Part shown: piece after piece, positions 35,235 through 43,699 of the stretch
Layout of the letters: the number at the start of each line of letters is the position of its first letter
How positions within the stretch are numbered: the first letter of the stretch is position 1
From: Actinoplanes philippinensis
GTDB lineage: Bacteria; Actinomycetota; Actinomycetes; Mycobacteriales; Micromonosporaceae
Length of the DNA stretch: 64,000 bases
Reading direction: 5' to 3'
NCBI RefSeq assembly: GCF_900113015.1
Contig: NZ_FONV01000003.1
Location: 248,001 to 312,000 of the forward strand
The notes under the pieces: generated by a model
Seen by the model: the letters and a program-made list of their open reading frames with translations, nothing else
Databases searched by the model: none
What the model was told of the DNA's origin: nothing
Made by a program: the position numbers and the translations under genes

Positions 35235-36659
35235 TCAGCTCCCGTAGATGGTGCGGCCGTCGTCGGTCAGCTCCTTTGCCAAGCGCCGCGTCAGATGCAA
35301 CCCCTCCAGCGCGAACTCGATGCCCGAGGCCGCCTGCCCCGCGCTGGGGGCGTCGCCGAGGCCGAGCCGGTCGAGGACCTTGGCCAGGCCGGGGACCGTG
35401 CCGATCTGGGCGAGCAGCTCGTCGGCGCTGACCAGGTCGCCGGTCTGGATGATGGCGCCCTCGGCGACCAGGTCGGTGAAGCCGGACAGGTCGAGGCCGG
35501 CGAGGCGGGCCCGGAACGTCTCGGCGGTCGCGACGCGCAGCAGGTGGCCGAGGATCTCGGTCTCCCGCCCCTCCTCGCCGCTCTCGAACTCGACCTTGCC
35601 GCGCAGCGTGGAGGTCACCGAGACGGTGTCGCAGATCCGGGCGACGGCCTCACGCTCGCCGCGCAGACCGGCCCGGCGCAGCGCGGACGCGGCGACGGTC
35701 TCGGCGGCGGCGATCGCGAACCGGGCGGACACGCCGGAGCGGGCGTCGACCGACGGCGACTCGCGGACGCCTCGCGTATACCGCGCCAGCACCTCCACCA
35801 GGAAGTCCGGCAGCTGCGCGACGAGCGCCGCCTCCTGCTGGATGAGCGCGGTCTCCAGGGACAGGTCGATCGGGTAGTGGGTGCGGATCTCGGCGCCGAA
35901 CCGGTCTTTCAACGGCGTGATGATCCGGCCGCGGTTCGTGTAGTCCTCCGGGTTGGCGGACGCGACGAGCAGCAGGTCGAGCGGCAGCCGCAGCTGGTAG
36001 CCGCGGACCTGGATGTCACGCTCCTCCAGCACGTTGAGCAGCGACACCTGGATGCGCTCGGCGAGGTCGGGCAGCTCGTTGACGGCGAAGATGCCCCGGT
36101 TGGTGCGCGGCACGAGGCCGAAGTGGATGGTCTCCGGGTCGCCGAGCGCGCGGCCCTCGGCCACCTTGATCGGGTCGACGTCGCCGATCAGGTCGCCGAC
36201 GCTGGTGTCGGGGGTGGCGAGCTTCTCGCCATACCGCTCGGAGCGGTGCAGCCAGGCGATCGGCAGCAGGTCACCGGCCTCGGCGGCACGGCGGCGGGCG
36301 GCCGGGGTGAGCGGATGATACGGATGCTCGTGCAGCTCGGAGCCCTCGATGTAGGGCGTCCACTCGTCGAGCAGGCCGACGAGCGCGCGGATGAGCCGGG
36401 TCTTGCCCTGGCCGCGCTCGCCGAGCAGCACCATGTCGTGGCCGGCGAGCAGCGCGCGCTCGACCTCGGGCAGCACGGTGTCGTCATAACCGACGATGCC
36501 GGGGAAGCGTGGGCCGCCGGAGCCGAGCCGGGCCAGCAGGTTGTCGCGCAGCTCCTGCTTGACCGTGCGGAACTCGTGGCCGGTGGCACGCAGCTCACCC
36601 AGCGTGCGGGGCAGGTCGGCGGGCGGAACGGGTGTGATCGCGATGGGCGCCTCTGTCAC
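35235..36659 (-). CDS. MoxR/magnesium-chelatase-like AAA+ ATPase
   Basis: 474 residues. AAA+ core: FPGIVGYDDTVLPEVERALL, Walker A GERGQGKTRLI (~95), Walker B IFAVNELPDL, sensor-1 like LLLVASANPEDYTNRG, arginine-finger region ITPLKDRFGAEIRTHYP. A helical lid and C-terminal domain follow to residue 474. The start is GTG 36659 (TEAPIAITPVPPADLPRTLG); longer frames to 36803 are non-homologous and overlap the divergent gene's leader. Partner of the VWA protein downstream (Rv0958/Rv0959-like). 113 bases separate it from the divergent PhzF gene. Confidence 0.9.
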   Translation of the reverse strand: MTEAPIAITPVPPADLPRTLGELRATGHEFRTVKQELRDNLLARLGSGGPRFPGIVGYDDTVLPEVERALLAGHDMVLLGERGQGKTRLIRALVGLLDEWTPYIEGSELHEHPYHPLTPAARRRAAEAGDLLPIAWLHRSERYGEKLATPDTSVGDLIGDVDPIKVAEGRALGDPETIHFGLVPRTNRGIFAVNELPDLAERIQVSLLNVLEERDIQVRGYQLRLPLDLLLVASANPEDYTNRGRIITPLKDRFGAEIRTHYPIDLSLETALIQQEAALVAQLPDFLVEVLARYTRGVRESPSVDARSGVSARFAIAAAETVAASALRRAGLRGEREAVARICDTVSVTSTLRGKVEFESGEEGRETEILGHLLRVATAETFRARLAGLDLSGFTDLVAEGAIIQTGDLVSADELLAQIGTVPGLAKVLDRLGLGDAPSAGQAASGIEFALEGLHLTRRLAKELTDDGRTIYGS

Positions 36660-36772
36660 CGCACGAACGCTACCCCTCCCCTGTGACAAACAACGACTGT
36701 GCGGGCGGACACATCCAGGGCCGCGGGATTGGCTCTGGTTGCGGTCGGCGGCCGCGCGGCACGCTTCCCGGC

Positions 36773-37594
36773 ATGACGACCGACATTCAGAGGTACGCCG
36801 CATTCGCCCACGATCCGGAAGGAGGTAATCCGGCCGGTGTGGTGCTCGACGCGAGCGCCCTGGACGACGCGGCCATGCAGGCGATCGCGGCCGACATCGG
36901 CTATTCCGAGACGGCGTTCGTGACAGCCCGTGACGGCGACCGTTTCCGGGTGCGTTACTTCAGCCCGCTCGCCGAGGTGCCGTTCTGCGGGCACGCGACG
37001 GTGGCGACGGCGGTGGCGCTGGGGCCGGGCGAGCACCTGTTCGAGACCAACGCCGGTGACGTGCCGGTGGTCGTCGGCGAGGACGGGACGGCGACGCTGA
37101 CCAGCGTGGACCCGCACGTCGCCGACCTGGCGGCGGACGATCTGACGGCCCTGCTGGCGGCGCTCGGGTGGGACGCCGGTGACCTTGACCCGCTTCTTGC
37201 GCCGAAGGTGGGGTTCGGTGGGGCGTACCATCCGATTCTCGCCGTGCGCAGCCGTGCGAGGCTCGCCGGCCTGGACTACGACGTGCCCGCCCTGAAGGCG
37301 CTGATGACCGAGCGCGGCTGGACCACGGTGCAGCTGGTGTTCCGGGCCGGGGCGGACGAGTTCGACGTGCGCAACCCGTTCCCGGTCGGCGGCGTCTACG
37401 AGGATCCGGCGACCGGCGCGGCCGCGGCGGCGTTCGGCGGCTACCTGCGGGAGCTGGGCCTCGCCGCCGACGATGCGACGATCACGCTGCGTCAGGGTGA
37501 CGACATGGGGCGGCCGAGCCGCATCACCGTCCGTCTCGATCCGGAGATCAAGGGGGTACGGGTCAGCGGCGCGGCCGTCCCGATCGTCAGCTGA
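36773..37594 (+). CDS. PhzF-family isomerase/epimerase
   Basis: 273 residues. Diaminopimelate-epimerase-like fold. Seen: AHDPEGGNPAGVVLDA, IGYSETAFV (catalytic Glu in S-E-T-A), RYFSPLAEVPFCGHATVATA (substrate binding G-H-A-T) and EDPATGAAAAAFGGYL. PhzF acts on trans-2,3-dihydro-3-hydroxyanthranilate in phenazine producers, but most homologues, like this one, stand alone with unknown substrate. ATG 36773 chosen at the start of homology. Convergent with the X-Pro peptidase gene, overlapping by 8 bases. Confidence 0.92.
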   Translation: MTTDIQRYAAFAHDPEGGNPAGVVLDASALDDAAMQAIAADIGYSETAFVTARDGDRFRVRYFSPLAEVPFCGHATVATAVALGPGEHLFETNAGDVPVVVGEDGTATLTSVDPHVADLAADDLTALLAALGWDAGDLDPLLAPKVGFGGAYHPILAVRSRARLAGLDYDVPALKALMTERGWTTVQLVFRAGADEFDVRNPFPVGGVYEDPATGAAAAAFGGYLRELGLAADDATITLRQGDDMGRPSRITVRLDPEIKGVRVSGAAVPIVS

Positions 37595-39374
37595 GACGCG
37601 CCGTCAGGTACGACGAGCCGGGCCGGACGCCGACCACCGTGCCGGCCGGGTACCGCAGCGTGTGGTCACGGTCGGTGGAGATCAGCACCACGCCGATCCG
37701 GTGCCCGGCCGCGAACACGTGGTCGGTGCTCTGCAACGGGAACCGGAACGTGTACGCCTTGCCGGCGGTGATCGGCGTGGTCCGCGCCGGTGACAGCCGG
37801 TTGCGCACGTCGATCCAGCCGCGGGTGACGATCTCGTAGCCGGACGGCTCCGTCACGTACTCGCGCCGGGCGAAACAGCCGGGGTCGCCGTCGATGCCGG
37901 GCCCGACGCAGTCCTGCTCGGCGAGGGTACGCACCCGGACGAACCGGTCGGCCGTCCCGTAGTCGACGAGCAGCGCCGTCAGATACGGCGAGTCACCGGT
38001 GAGGTCGGCACGGACGGTGACCTCCGGTGTCCCGGAGAGCCGGACGTCCCTGCTCAGCGGCGTGGTCAGGTGCACGAACCGGTTCGGGTCGGCGGCGTCC
38101 GGGGCGGCGGCCAGCGACTCGGCGGTGCGGGCGGTGTCGTCGACGAAGGCCTGCCGCGGCCCGGACCCGAGGCGCAGGCTGGTCTGCCGGCCCGGGAGCG
38201 GCCAGGACCGCGAGGTCACCCACCGGTGCGGCGCGACCTCGACGTCGGCGACCGGCTCGCGCATGATGCCGGTGTCGATCCGGTACAGCCACTGGTCGAA
38301 CCACCGGTGCAGGGTGTCCAGCCACTCGGCGCGGCGGACGTTGAACGGGTCGGTGTGCCCGGCCTGGTGCAGCCAGATCTTGCGGGGCACGTGGTTGCGG
38401 CCGAGGGCGTCCCACCACTGCCCGGCGTGCAGGGTGCGCACGTTGAAGTCGTGCAGCCCGTGCACCAGCAGCACGCTGGCCCGCACCTTGTCCGCGTCGC
38501 GCAGGTAGTTGCGCTCGTCCCAGTAGCGGCTGTAGTCGCCGGTCGCCCGGTCCTGGTCCCGTTCGAGCGCTTCCATGACCGGCGCGCAGACCGACGGGTC
38601 CGCGCGGGTGAGGACGGCCTTGGCCAGGATGTCGGTGTCCTCGCCCTGGAAGCCGCCGGGCGCCACCACCCCGCCGTTGGCGCGGTAGTAGTCGTACCAG
38701 CTGGAGATCGCGGCGATCGGCACGATCGTCTCCAGGCCGCGCACCCCGGTCGCGGCGACCGCGTTGGGCAGGGTGCCGTTGTAGGAGACGCCGATCATGC
38801 CGGTCCGCCCGGTCGTCCAGCCGGCCCGCACCGGAGCGCCGCCGGCGTCGAAGCCGGGCGCGCGCCCGTTCAGCCAGTCGATCACGGCCTTCATGCCGAG
38901 GGTCTCGTTGCGCCCACCGGAGGTGGGGCAGCCGTCCGAGCCGCCGCTGCCGAGGCTGTCGGCGAAGATCACCGCGTACCCGCGGGGCACGAAGTAGTTG
39001 TCCAGATAGCCGGCGAAGGTGATGGTCTCGGCCCGGTCGGCGGTCGCGGCGGCGGTGAGGCCGGCGGCGCCGCGGTCGATGTCGTCGTGGTTCGGGACGT
39101 CGTTGAGGCCCGCGTAGTACGGGCTGGCCTGGAAGATCACCGGCACCTTGGCCGTGGTGTCGGGCCGGATGATCCGGACGGCGACCCGGTCGGGCCGGCC
39201 GTCGGCGTCGCTGTCCACCGGGGTCTGCACCCAGACCCGCTCCCGGATGGCGGCGGCGTAGTCGTGGACCGGCTGGGTCCCGGTCGCGGCGTGGGCCGGG
39301 GTCGCGGCGGTGACCGCCGACCCGGCGAGGACCATGAGGACACAGAGGCCTCTGGCGAGCAGTCGCATCGCCAC
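37587..39374 (-). CDS. Secreted X-Pro dipeptidyl-peptidase (S15/CocE family)
   Basis: 595 residues. Sec signal peptide at ~1-29 (RLLARGLCVLMVLAGSAVTA, cleavage near AHA-A). The alpha/beta hydrolase core has Ser in MIGVSYNGTLP (~196), Asp in VHGLHDFNVRT and His in LHQAGHTDPFN, and the C-terminal jelly-roll domain (VHLTTPLSRDVRLSGTPEVT) typical of X-Pro dipeptidyl-peptidases and cocaine esterases. PNAVAATG and YDYYRANGG near the active site fit the peptidase type. Removes X-Pro dipeptides from peptides outside the cell. Not in an operon; 37 bases separate its start from the divergent ABC-F gene. Confidence 0.92.
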   Translation of the reverse strand: MAMRLLARGLCVLMVLAGSAVTAATPAHAATGTQPVHDYAAAIRERVWVQTPVDSDADGRPDRVAVRIIRPDTTAKVPVIFQASPYYAGLNDVPNHDDIDRGAAGLTAAATADRAETITFAGYLDNYFVPRGYAVIFADSLGSGGSDGCPTSGGRNETLGMKAVIDWLNGRAPGFDAGGAPVRAGWTTGRTGMIGVSYNGTLPNAVAATGVRGLETIVPIAAISSWYDYYRANGGVVAPGGFQGEDTDILAKAVLTRADPSVCAPVMEALERDQDRATGDYSRYWDERNYLRDADKVRASVLLVHGLHDFNVRTLHAGQWWDALGRNHVPRKIWLHQAGHTDPFNVRRAEWLDTLHRWFDQWLYRIDTGIMREPVADVEVAPHRWVTSRSWPLPGRQTSLRLGSGPRQAFVDDTARTAESLAAAPDAADPNRFVHLTTPLSRDVRLSGTPEVTVRADLTGDSPYLTALLVDYGTADRFVRVRTLAEQDCVGPGIDGDPGCFARREYVTEPSGYEIVTRGWIDVRNRLSPARTTPITAGKAYTFRFPLQSTDHVFAAGHRIGVVLISTDRDHTLRYPAGTVVGVRPGSSYLTARLS

Positions 39375-39411
39375 ACCATATCGTCATGTATGAATGTCAG
39401 AGGATGGGCGG

Positions 39412-41034
39412 ATGAGCGCCACACTGATCGCCCGGCAACTCGCCGCGGGACACGGGGACCGCACCCTCTTCACCGGACTCGACCTGGTCGTGGCTCCCGG
39501 CGACGTGATCGGGCTGGTCGGGGTGAACGGCGCGGGCAAGACGACGCTGCTGCGTACCCTCGCCGGGTCGATCCCCCTGGAGAGCGGGAGCGTCGCGCTG
39601 AGCCCGCCCACCGCCAACGTCGGATATCTCCCGCAGGAGCGGGAGCGCCGCCCCGGCGAGAGCGTGCGCGGCTTCCTGGGCCGGCGCACCGGCGTCACCG
39701 CCGCCCAGGAGGCGATGGACGCGGCGGCCCTCGCCCTCGCCGACGGCGAGCCCGGCGCCGACGACCGGTATGCGGCCGCGCTGGACCGCTGGCTCGACCT
39801 GGGCGGCGCCGACCTGGAGGAACGGATCGCCGAGTCCGACCTCGGCTTCGATCTGGAGCTGCCGATGACCGCGCTCTCCGGTGGCCAGGCGGCCCGCGCC
39901 GGGATGGCGTCGCTGCTGCTCAGCCGCTACGACATCTACCTGCTCGACGAGCCGACGAACGACCTGGACCTGGACGGGCTGGCCCGGCTGGAGGCGTTCG
40001 TGTCCGGGCTGCGCGCGGGCGCGGTGCTGGTCAGCCACGACCGCGAGTTCCTCACCCGGACCGTGACCAAGGTGCTCGAGCTCGACCTGGCCCAGAGCCA
40101 GGTCAACCTGTTCGGCGGCGGCTACGCCTCCTATCTGGAGGAACGCGACCGGGCACGCCGGCACGCCCGCGAGGAGTACGAGGAGTACGCCGACAAGAAG
40201 GAGGACCTGCTCGAACGCGCCCGCATGCAGCGCGCCTGGATGGACAAGGGCGTCCGCAACGCCCGCCGCAAGGCCCCCGACAACGACAAGATCGCCAAGG
40301 CGATGCGCGGGGAGAGCAGCGAGAAGCAGGCGGCCAAGGCCCGGCAGACCGAGCGGATGATCGAGCGCCTGGAGGTGGTCGAGGAGCCGCGCAAGGAGTG
40401 GGAGCTGCGGATGGAGATCGCCGCGGCGCCCCGGGCCGGCGCGGTGGTGGCCACCCTGCGCGACGCCGTGGTCCACCGTGGCGACTTCACCCTCGGCCCG
40501 GTGACGCTGCAGATCGACTGGGCCGACCGGGTGGCGATCACCGGCGCCAACGGGTCCGGCAAGTCCACCCTGCTGGCCGCGCTGCTCGGCCGGCTGCCCC
40601 TCGACGCGGGCGCCCAGCACCTCGGGCCCGGCGTCGTGGTCGGCGAGGTCGACCAGGCCCGCGGCCTGTTCCTCGGCGGCGAGCCGCTGGCCCGGGCGTT
40701 CGGCGCCGCGGTGCCCGACTGGCCGGACGCCGACGTGCGCACGCTGCTGGCGAAATTCGGCCTGCGGTCGGCGCACGTGCTGCGCCCGGCCGTCACCCTC
40801 TCCCCCGGCGAACGGACCCGGGCGGCGCTCGCCCTGCTCCAGGCTCGCGGGGTGAACCTGCTGGTCCTCGACGAGCCGACCAACCACCTGGACCTGCCGG
40901 CCATCGAGCAGCTGGAGTCGGCGCTGGCCTCCTACACCGGCACGCTGCTGCTGGTCACCCACGACCGGCGGATGCTGGAGGCGGTCGCCACCGACCGCCG
41001 CCTCGAGGTCGCCGGAGGGCGGGTGACCGGCTAG
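39412..41034 (+). CDS. ABC-F family ATPase
   Basis: 540 residues, two ABC domains and no membrane part. Domain 1: Walker A GVNGAGKTTLL, signature LSGGQAARAGMASLL, Walker B YLLDEPTNDLDLDG. Between them is the charged P-site linker (~240-315; EEYEEYADKKEDLLERARMQ and KAPDNDKIAKAMRGESSEKQ). Domain 2: Walker A GANGSGKSTLL, LSPGERTRAALALL, LLVLDEPTNHLDLPA. ABC-F proteins bind the ribosomal E site, and some rescue stalled or drug-bound ribosomes; which type this is cannot be told. ATG 39412 preferred over 39394. Ends in a long inverted repeat. Confidence 0.93.
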   Translation: MSATLIARQLAAGHGDRTLFTGLDLVVAPGDVIGLVGVNGAGKTTLLRTLAGSIPLESGSVALSPPTANVGYLPQERERRPGESVRGFLGRRTGVTAAQEAMDAAALALADGEPGADDRYAAALDRWLDLGGADLEERIAESDLGFDLELPMTALSGGQAARAGMASLLLSRYDIYLLDEPTNDLDLDGLARLEAFVSGLRAGAVLVSHDREFLTRTVTKVLELDLAQSQVNLFGGGYASYLEERDRARRHAREEYEEYADKKEDLLERARMQRAWMDKGVRNARRKAPDNDKIAKAMRGESSEKQAAKARQTERMIERLEVVEEPRKEWELRMEIAAAPRAGAVVATLRDAVVHRGDFTLGPVTLQIDWADRVAITGANGSGKSTLLAALLGRLPLDAGAQHLGPGVVVGEVDQARGLFLGGEPLARAFGAAVPDWPDADVRTLLAKFGLRSAHVLRPAVTLSPGERTRAALALLQARGVNLLVLDEPTNHLDLPAIEQLESALASYTGTLLLVTHDRRMLEAVATDRRLEVAGGRVTG

Positions 41035-41093
41035 GGTCCGTTTCGGAATGCGGCCGAGTGCGAGGCGAGGTCGCATGCCGACACGGACCCTAG
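41031..41093. terminator. Bidirectional hairpin spanning both convergent stop codons
   Basis: Arms CTAGGGTCCGT (41031-41041) and ACGGACCCTAG (41083-41093), extended inward by CGGAATGCG / CGCATGCCG with two small mismatches. The TAG of the ABC-F gene lies in the left arm and the TAG of the leftward gene lies in the right arm, so one stem could stop both transcripts. Confidence 0.7.
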
Positions 41094-42007
41094 GCCACCT
41101 TGGCGACCGCGGCGCGGGCGGCGGCCTCCAGGTCGGCGACCTTCGGGTCGGCCTCGGACATCAGCATGACGGTGACGTAGGTCTTCCCGGCGGCGGCCGC
41201 CAGGAGGCGGCCCTTCACCGTCAGTTTCAGCGTGGGCACGGTCATCACGAAACTCACGGCCGCCGAGGCGTCACCGATCGCCGGAGCCAGGGGGTACGCA
41301 CTGAGCGCGAACCCCATGTCCGCCGGCACCTCGCCCGCGGCCCTGGTGAACGACGTGCAGGCGGGCAGCACCCCGGCGAGCTTCGTCACCGCCGCCCGCG
41401 CCGCGTCGGCCCCCGGCTCGGCCAGGGTCTCGACCAGCAGCTCCTCCTCACCGGCGCCACGCACGTACTCCCGGTACACCGTCCCGGCGGGCACCCGGGC
41501 GCCGGTGCCGCACGCCGCGATCTCGGCCGGGATCCGCGCGAACAGGTCGTCGACGGCGTCCGTCTGCGGCGTGAACCCGGCCGGCGCCTCCCCGGCCGCC
41601 AGCAGCGCGGCGGTGAGGCGCTCGGCGACCGGGTCGTCCGGCGGCGGCACACTCGCGGCCGTCGCCGAGCTGACCCCGGCGGCAGCGGGAGCCGTTCGCA
41701 CGCCGGCCGGGGCGGCCTGCACACCGGCCGAGGCGGTACTCACGCGGGCCGGGGCGGCATTCACGCCGGCCGGGGCGGCCTGCACACCGGCCGAGGCGGT
41801 ACTCACGCGGGCCGGGGCGGCATTCACGCCGGCCGGGGCGGCATTCACGCCGGCCGGGGCGGCATTCACGCCGGCCGGGGCGACGGGCGCGGTGATCGGG
41901 GCGAAGGTTCCGCTGTCCGGTTCGCCGGGCGGGCCCGCGTGGGCGGCCGACGGGGTGACGGCGGTGGCCAGCGCGGCGGCGGTCATGAGCGCGATGATTC
42001 GGGGCAC
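41090..42007 (-). CDS. Secreted protein with 7-residue repeats, unknown function
   Basis: 305 residues. Signal peptide ~1-24 (MPRIIALMTAAALATAVTPS, cleavage near AHA-G). Next is a flexible region (~40-105) of 7-residue units GVNAAPA, RVSTASA and GVQAAPA encoded by a 21-base repeat. The folded domain (~125-305) has LTAALLAAGEAPAGFTPQTD, two Cys (about 165 and 215) that may form a disulfide, and VKGRLLAAAAGKTYVTVMLM. The pattern resembles PknH-like extracellular sensor or lipoprotein domains, but I do not assign it. Convergent with the ABC-F gene and sharing the hairpin. Confidence 0.8.
   Translation of the reverse strand: MPRIIALMTAAALATAVTPSAAHAGPPGEPDSGTFAPITAPVAPAGVNAAPAGVNAAPAGVNAAPARVSTASAGVQAAPAGVNAAPARVSTASAGVQAAPAGVRTAPAAAGVSSATAASVPPPDDPVAERLTAALLAAGEAPAGFTPQTDAVDDLFARIPAEIAACGTGARVPAGTVYREYVRGAGEEELLVETLAEPGADAARAAVTKLAGVLPACTSFTRAAGEVPADMGFALSAYPLAPAIGDASAAVSFVMTVPTLKLTVKGRLLAAAAGKTYVTVMLMSEADPKVADLEAAARAAVAKVA
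41692..41885 (-). repeat. 21-bp in-frame repeat in secreted protein gene
   Basis: Nine to ten copies of 21 bases of the type GGCCGGGGCGGCATTCACGC plus C, with three variants arranged in a higher-order pattern. They code for seven-residue units between signal peptide and folded domain. Confidence 0.85.
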
Positions 42008-42082
42008 AAAATCACGCTAAAGCCGCAAACAGGGCGCTACGGAACGAAATGCTGGATTTACGCCACCGGTGCCGTGTGACCG

Positions 42083-43699
42083 TCAGCCGGCGATCGTGAA
42101 CGGGCTGCTCAGCGGCCCCTCGTTGGCGGAACGGTCGAGGCCGCTGACGCAGTAGGTGGCGGGGCCGGCCGGTGGCTTCGGGTCGGCCACGGGGCTGCCG
42201 GCCCGGCCTGTTGCGACGAGGGCGGCCGCGCCTTTCTGCGTACGATAAAGGGCCCAGCTCGTGCCACCGCCGCCGGCGACCGTCAGGGTGACCGCGCCCC
42301 CGTCGGACCTGTTCGCCGCGGTGATCCGGGGCGCCGCCGGCGGCGCTGCCGGAAGCCGCGCGATCCGCGGGACGAACGCCGGCGTCGCGTAGTGTTTCGC
42401 CCGGTAGCGGCTGGCCGCGCCGAGCTTGTCGCCGCGGACCGACGCGGCGCTGTAGTGGATCTGGCCCTGCACGCCGAACTTGTCGTTGAGGACCATCTGC
42501 CGGTCGAGCTCGGCCGGGTCGCTCCAGTCCCCCTTCTCACCGACCCGGTAGTCGGCCATCCCGATGTAGAGCTGCACGCCGGTGCCCTTGACCGTTTTCG
42601 CCCACCAGGGCAGCACCTTGGCGTAGTCGGCCTTGTCGAACCCGATGGTCCAGTAGAGCTGCGGGACGATGTAGTCGAGCCAGCCCTCGCGCACCCAGGT
42701 GCGGGTGTCGGCGTAGATGGCGCTGTAGCTCTCCAGACCGCTGGTGTCCGAGCCCTCGCCGCCGTTGCGCCAGATCCCGAACGGGCTGATCCCGAACTTG
42801 ACCCACGGCTTGACCTCGGCGATCCGCTGTTTCATCTCGCGGACCAGGGTGTTCACGTTGTCCCGGCGCCAGTCGGCCCGGCTCTTCCCGCCGCCGTACT
42901 TCGCGAACGACGCGTCGTCGGGAAAGTCCTGACCCTTGCCGTCGCCGGGGTAGGGGTAGAAGAAGTCGTCGAAGTGGACGCCGTCGACGTCGTATCTCGC
43001 GACCGCCTCCAGCATCGCGTCCTCGACGAACTTGCGGGCCTCCGGGTTGCCCGGGTCGTAGTAGTAGCGGCCCTTCGGCCCGGACGGGTGCGCGATCCGC
43101 CACTCCGGGTGCACCACCAGCGGATGGTTCGCGGGGAGCTTGGTGAGGTCGGTGCCGGCGCCGTCCGGCGCGAACTGGGTGCCCCGGTACGGGTTGAACC
43201 AGGCGTGGAACTCCAGGTTGCGCTGGTGGGCCTCGTCGACCATGAACGCCATCGGGTCCCAGCCCGGATCGGCGCCGTCCAGCCGGCCGGTCAGCCAGTT
43301 CGACCACGGGGCGTAGTCGGATTTCCAGAACGCGTCGCCGCTCGGGCGCACGTGCACGAAGATCGCGTTGTGGTTCTGCGCGACGGCCAGGTCCAGCCAC
43401 CGGAGATACTCGGCGCGGACCTGCTCCGGCGGCAGCCCCGGCCTGCTGGGCCAGTCGATGTTGTAGACCGTGGTGAGCCACATGCCACGCAGCTCCCGCG
43501 GCGCCGACACCGGCACGGTGCCGCACAGCCCGGTCACGGTCGGGGTGGGTGCGTCGGCCACCGCCACGGTGTCGGCGGTCCGGGCCGGCGGCTCGTAGAA
43601 GGCGGCCCGCAACAGGCCGATCCCGAGCACCGCCACCGCGAACAGGACCGCCGACAGCAGCATCGCCACCCGTACCGGTGGCCGGCGCAACAGACTCAC
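42083..43699 (-). CDS. Secreted/anchored glycoside hydrolase-like protein (GHL10, DUF187)
   Basis: 538 residues. N-terminal membrane anchor ~12-32 (AMLLSAVLFAVAVLGIGLLR). The GHL10 TIM-barrel reads LRGMWLTTVYNIDWPSRPGL, NAIFVHVRPSGDAFW, FHAWFNPYRGTQ, YDVDGVHFDDFFYPYPG (acidic residues for catalysis), FGISPFGIWRN and YIVPQLYWTIGF. The last ~100 residues form a fibronectin-like domain (PRITAANRSDGGAVTLTVAG). Members are thought to cut glycans of the wall or polysaccharides. Start GTG 43699 overlaps the GlgM stop (GTGA), so it is expressed with it, an unusual link between glycogen and extracellular glycan work. Confidence 0.9.
   Translation of the reverse strand: MSLLRRPPVRVAMLLSAVLFAVAVLGIGLLRAAFYEPPARTADTVAVADAPTPTVTGLCGTVPVSAPRELRGMWLTTVYNIDWPSRPGLPPEQVRAEYLRWLDLAVAQNHNAIFVHVRPSGDAFWKSDYAPWSNWLTGRLDGADPGWDPMAFMVDEAHQRNLEFHAWFNPYRGTQFAPDGAGTDLTKLPANHPLVVHPEWRIAHPSGPKGRYYYDPGNPEARKFVEDAMLEAVARYDVDGVHFDDFFYPYPGDGKGQDFPDDASFAKYGGGKSRADWRRDNVNTLVREMKQRIAEVKPWVKFGISPFGIWRNGGEGSDTSGLESYSAIYADTRTWVREGWLDYIVPQLYWTIGFDKADYAKVLPWWAKTVKGTGVQLYIGMADYRVGEKGDWSDPAELDRQMVLNDKFGVQGQIHYSAASVRGDKLGAASRYRAKHYATPAFVPRIARLPAAPPAAPRITAANRSDGGAVTLTVAGGGGTSWALYRTQKGAAALVATGRAGSPVADPKPPAGPATYCVSGLDRSANEGPLSSPFTIAG

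Noticed and set aside
38070-41093. Rightward frame of 1007 codons
   Set aside because: Antisense to the X-Pro peptidase and out of frame with the ABC-F gene.
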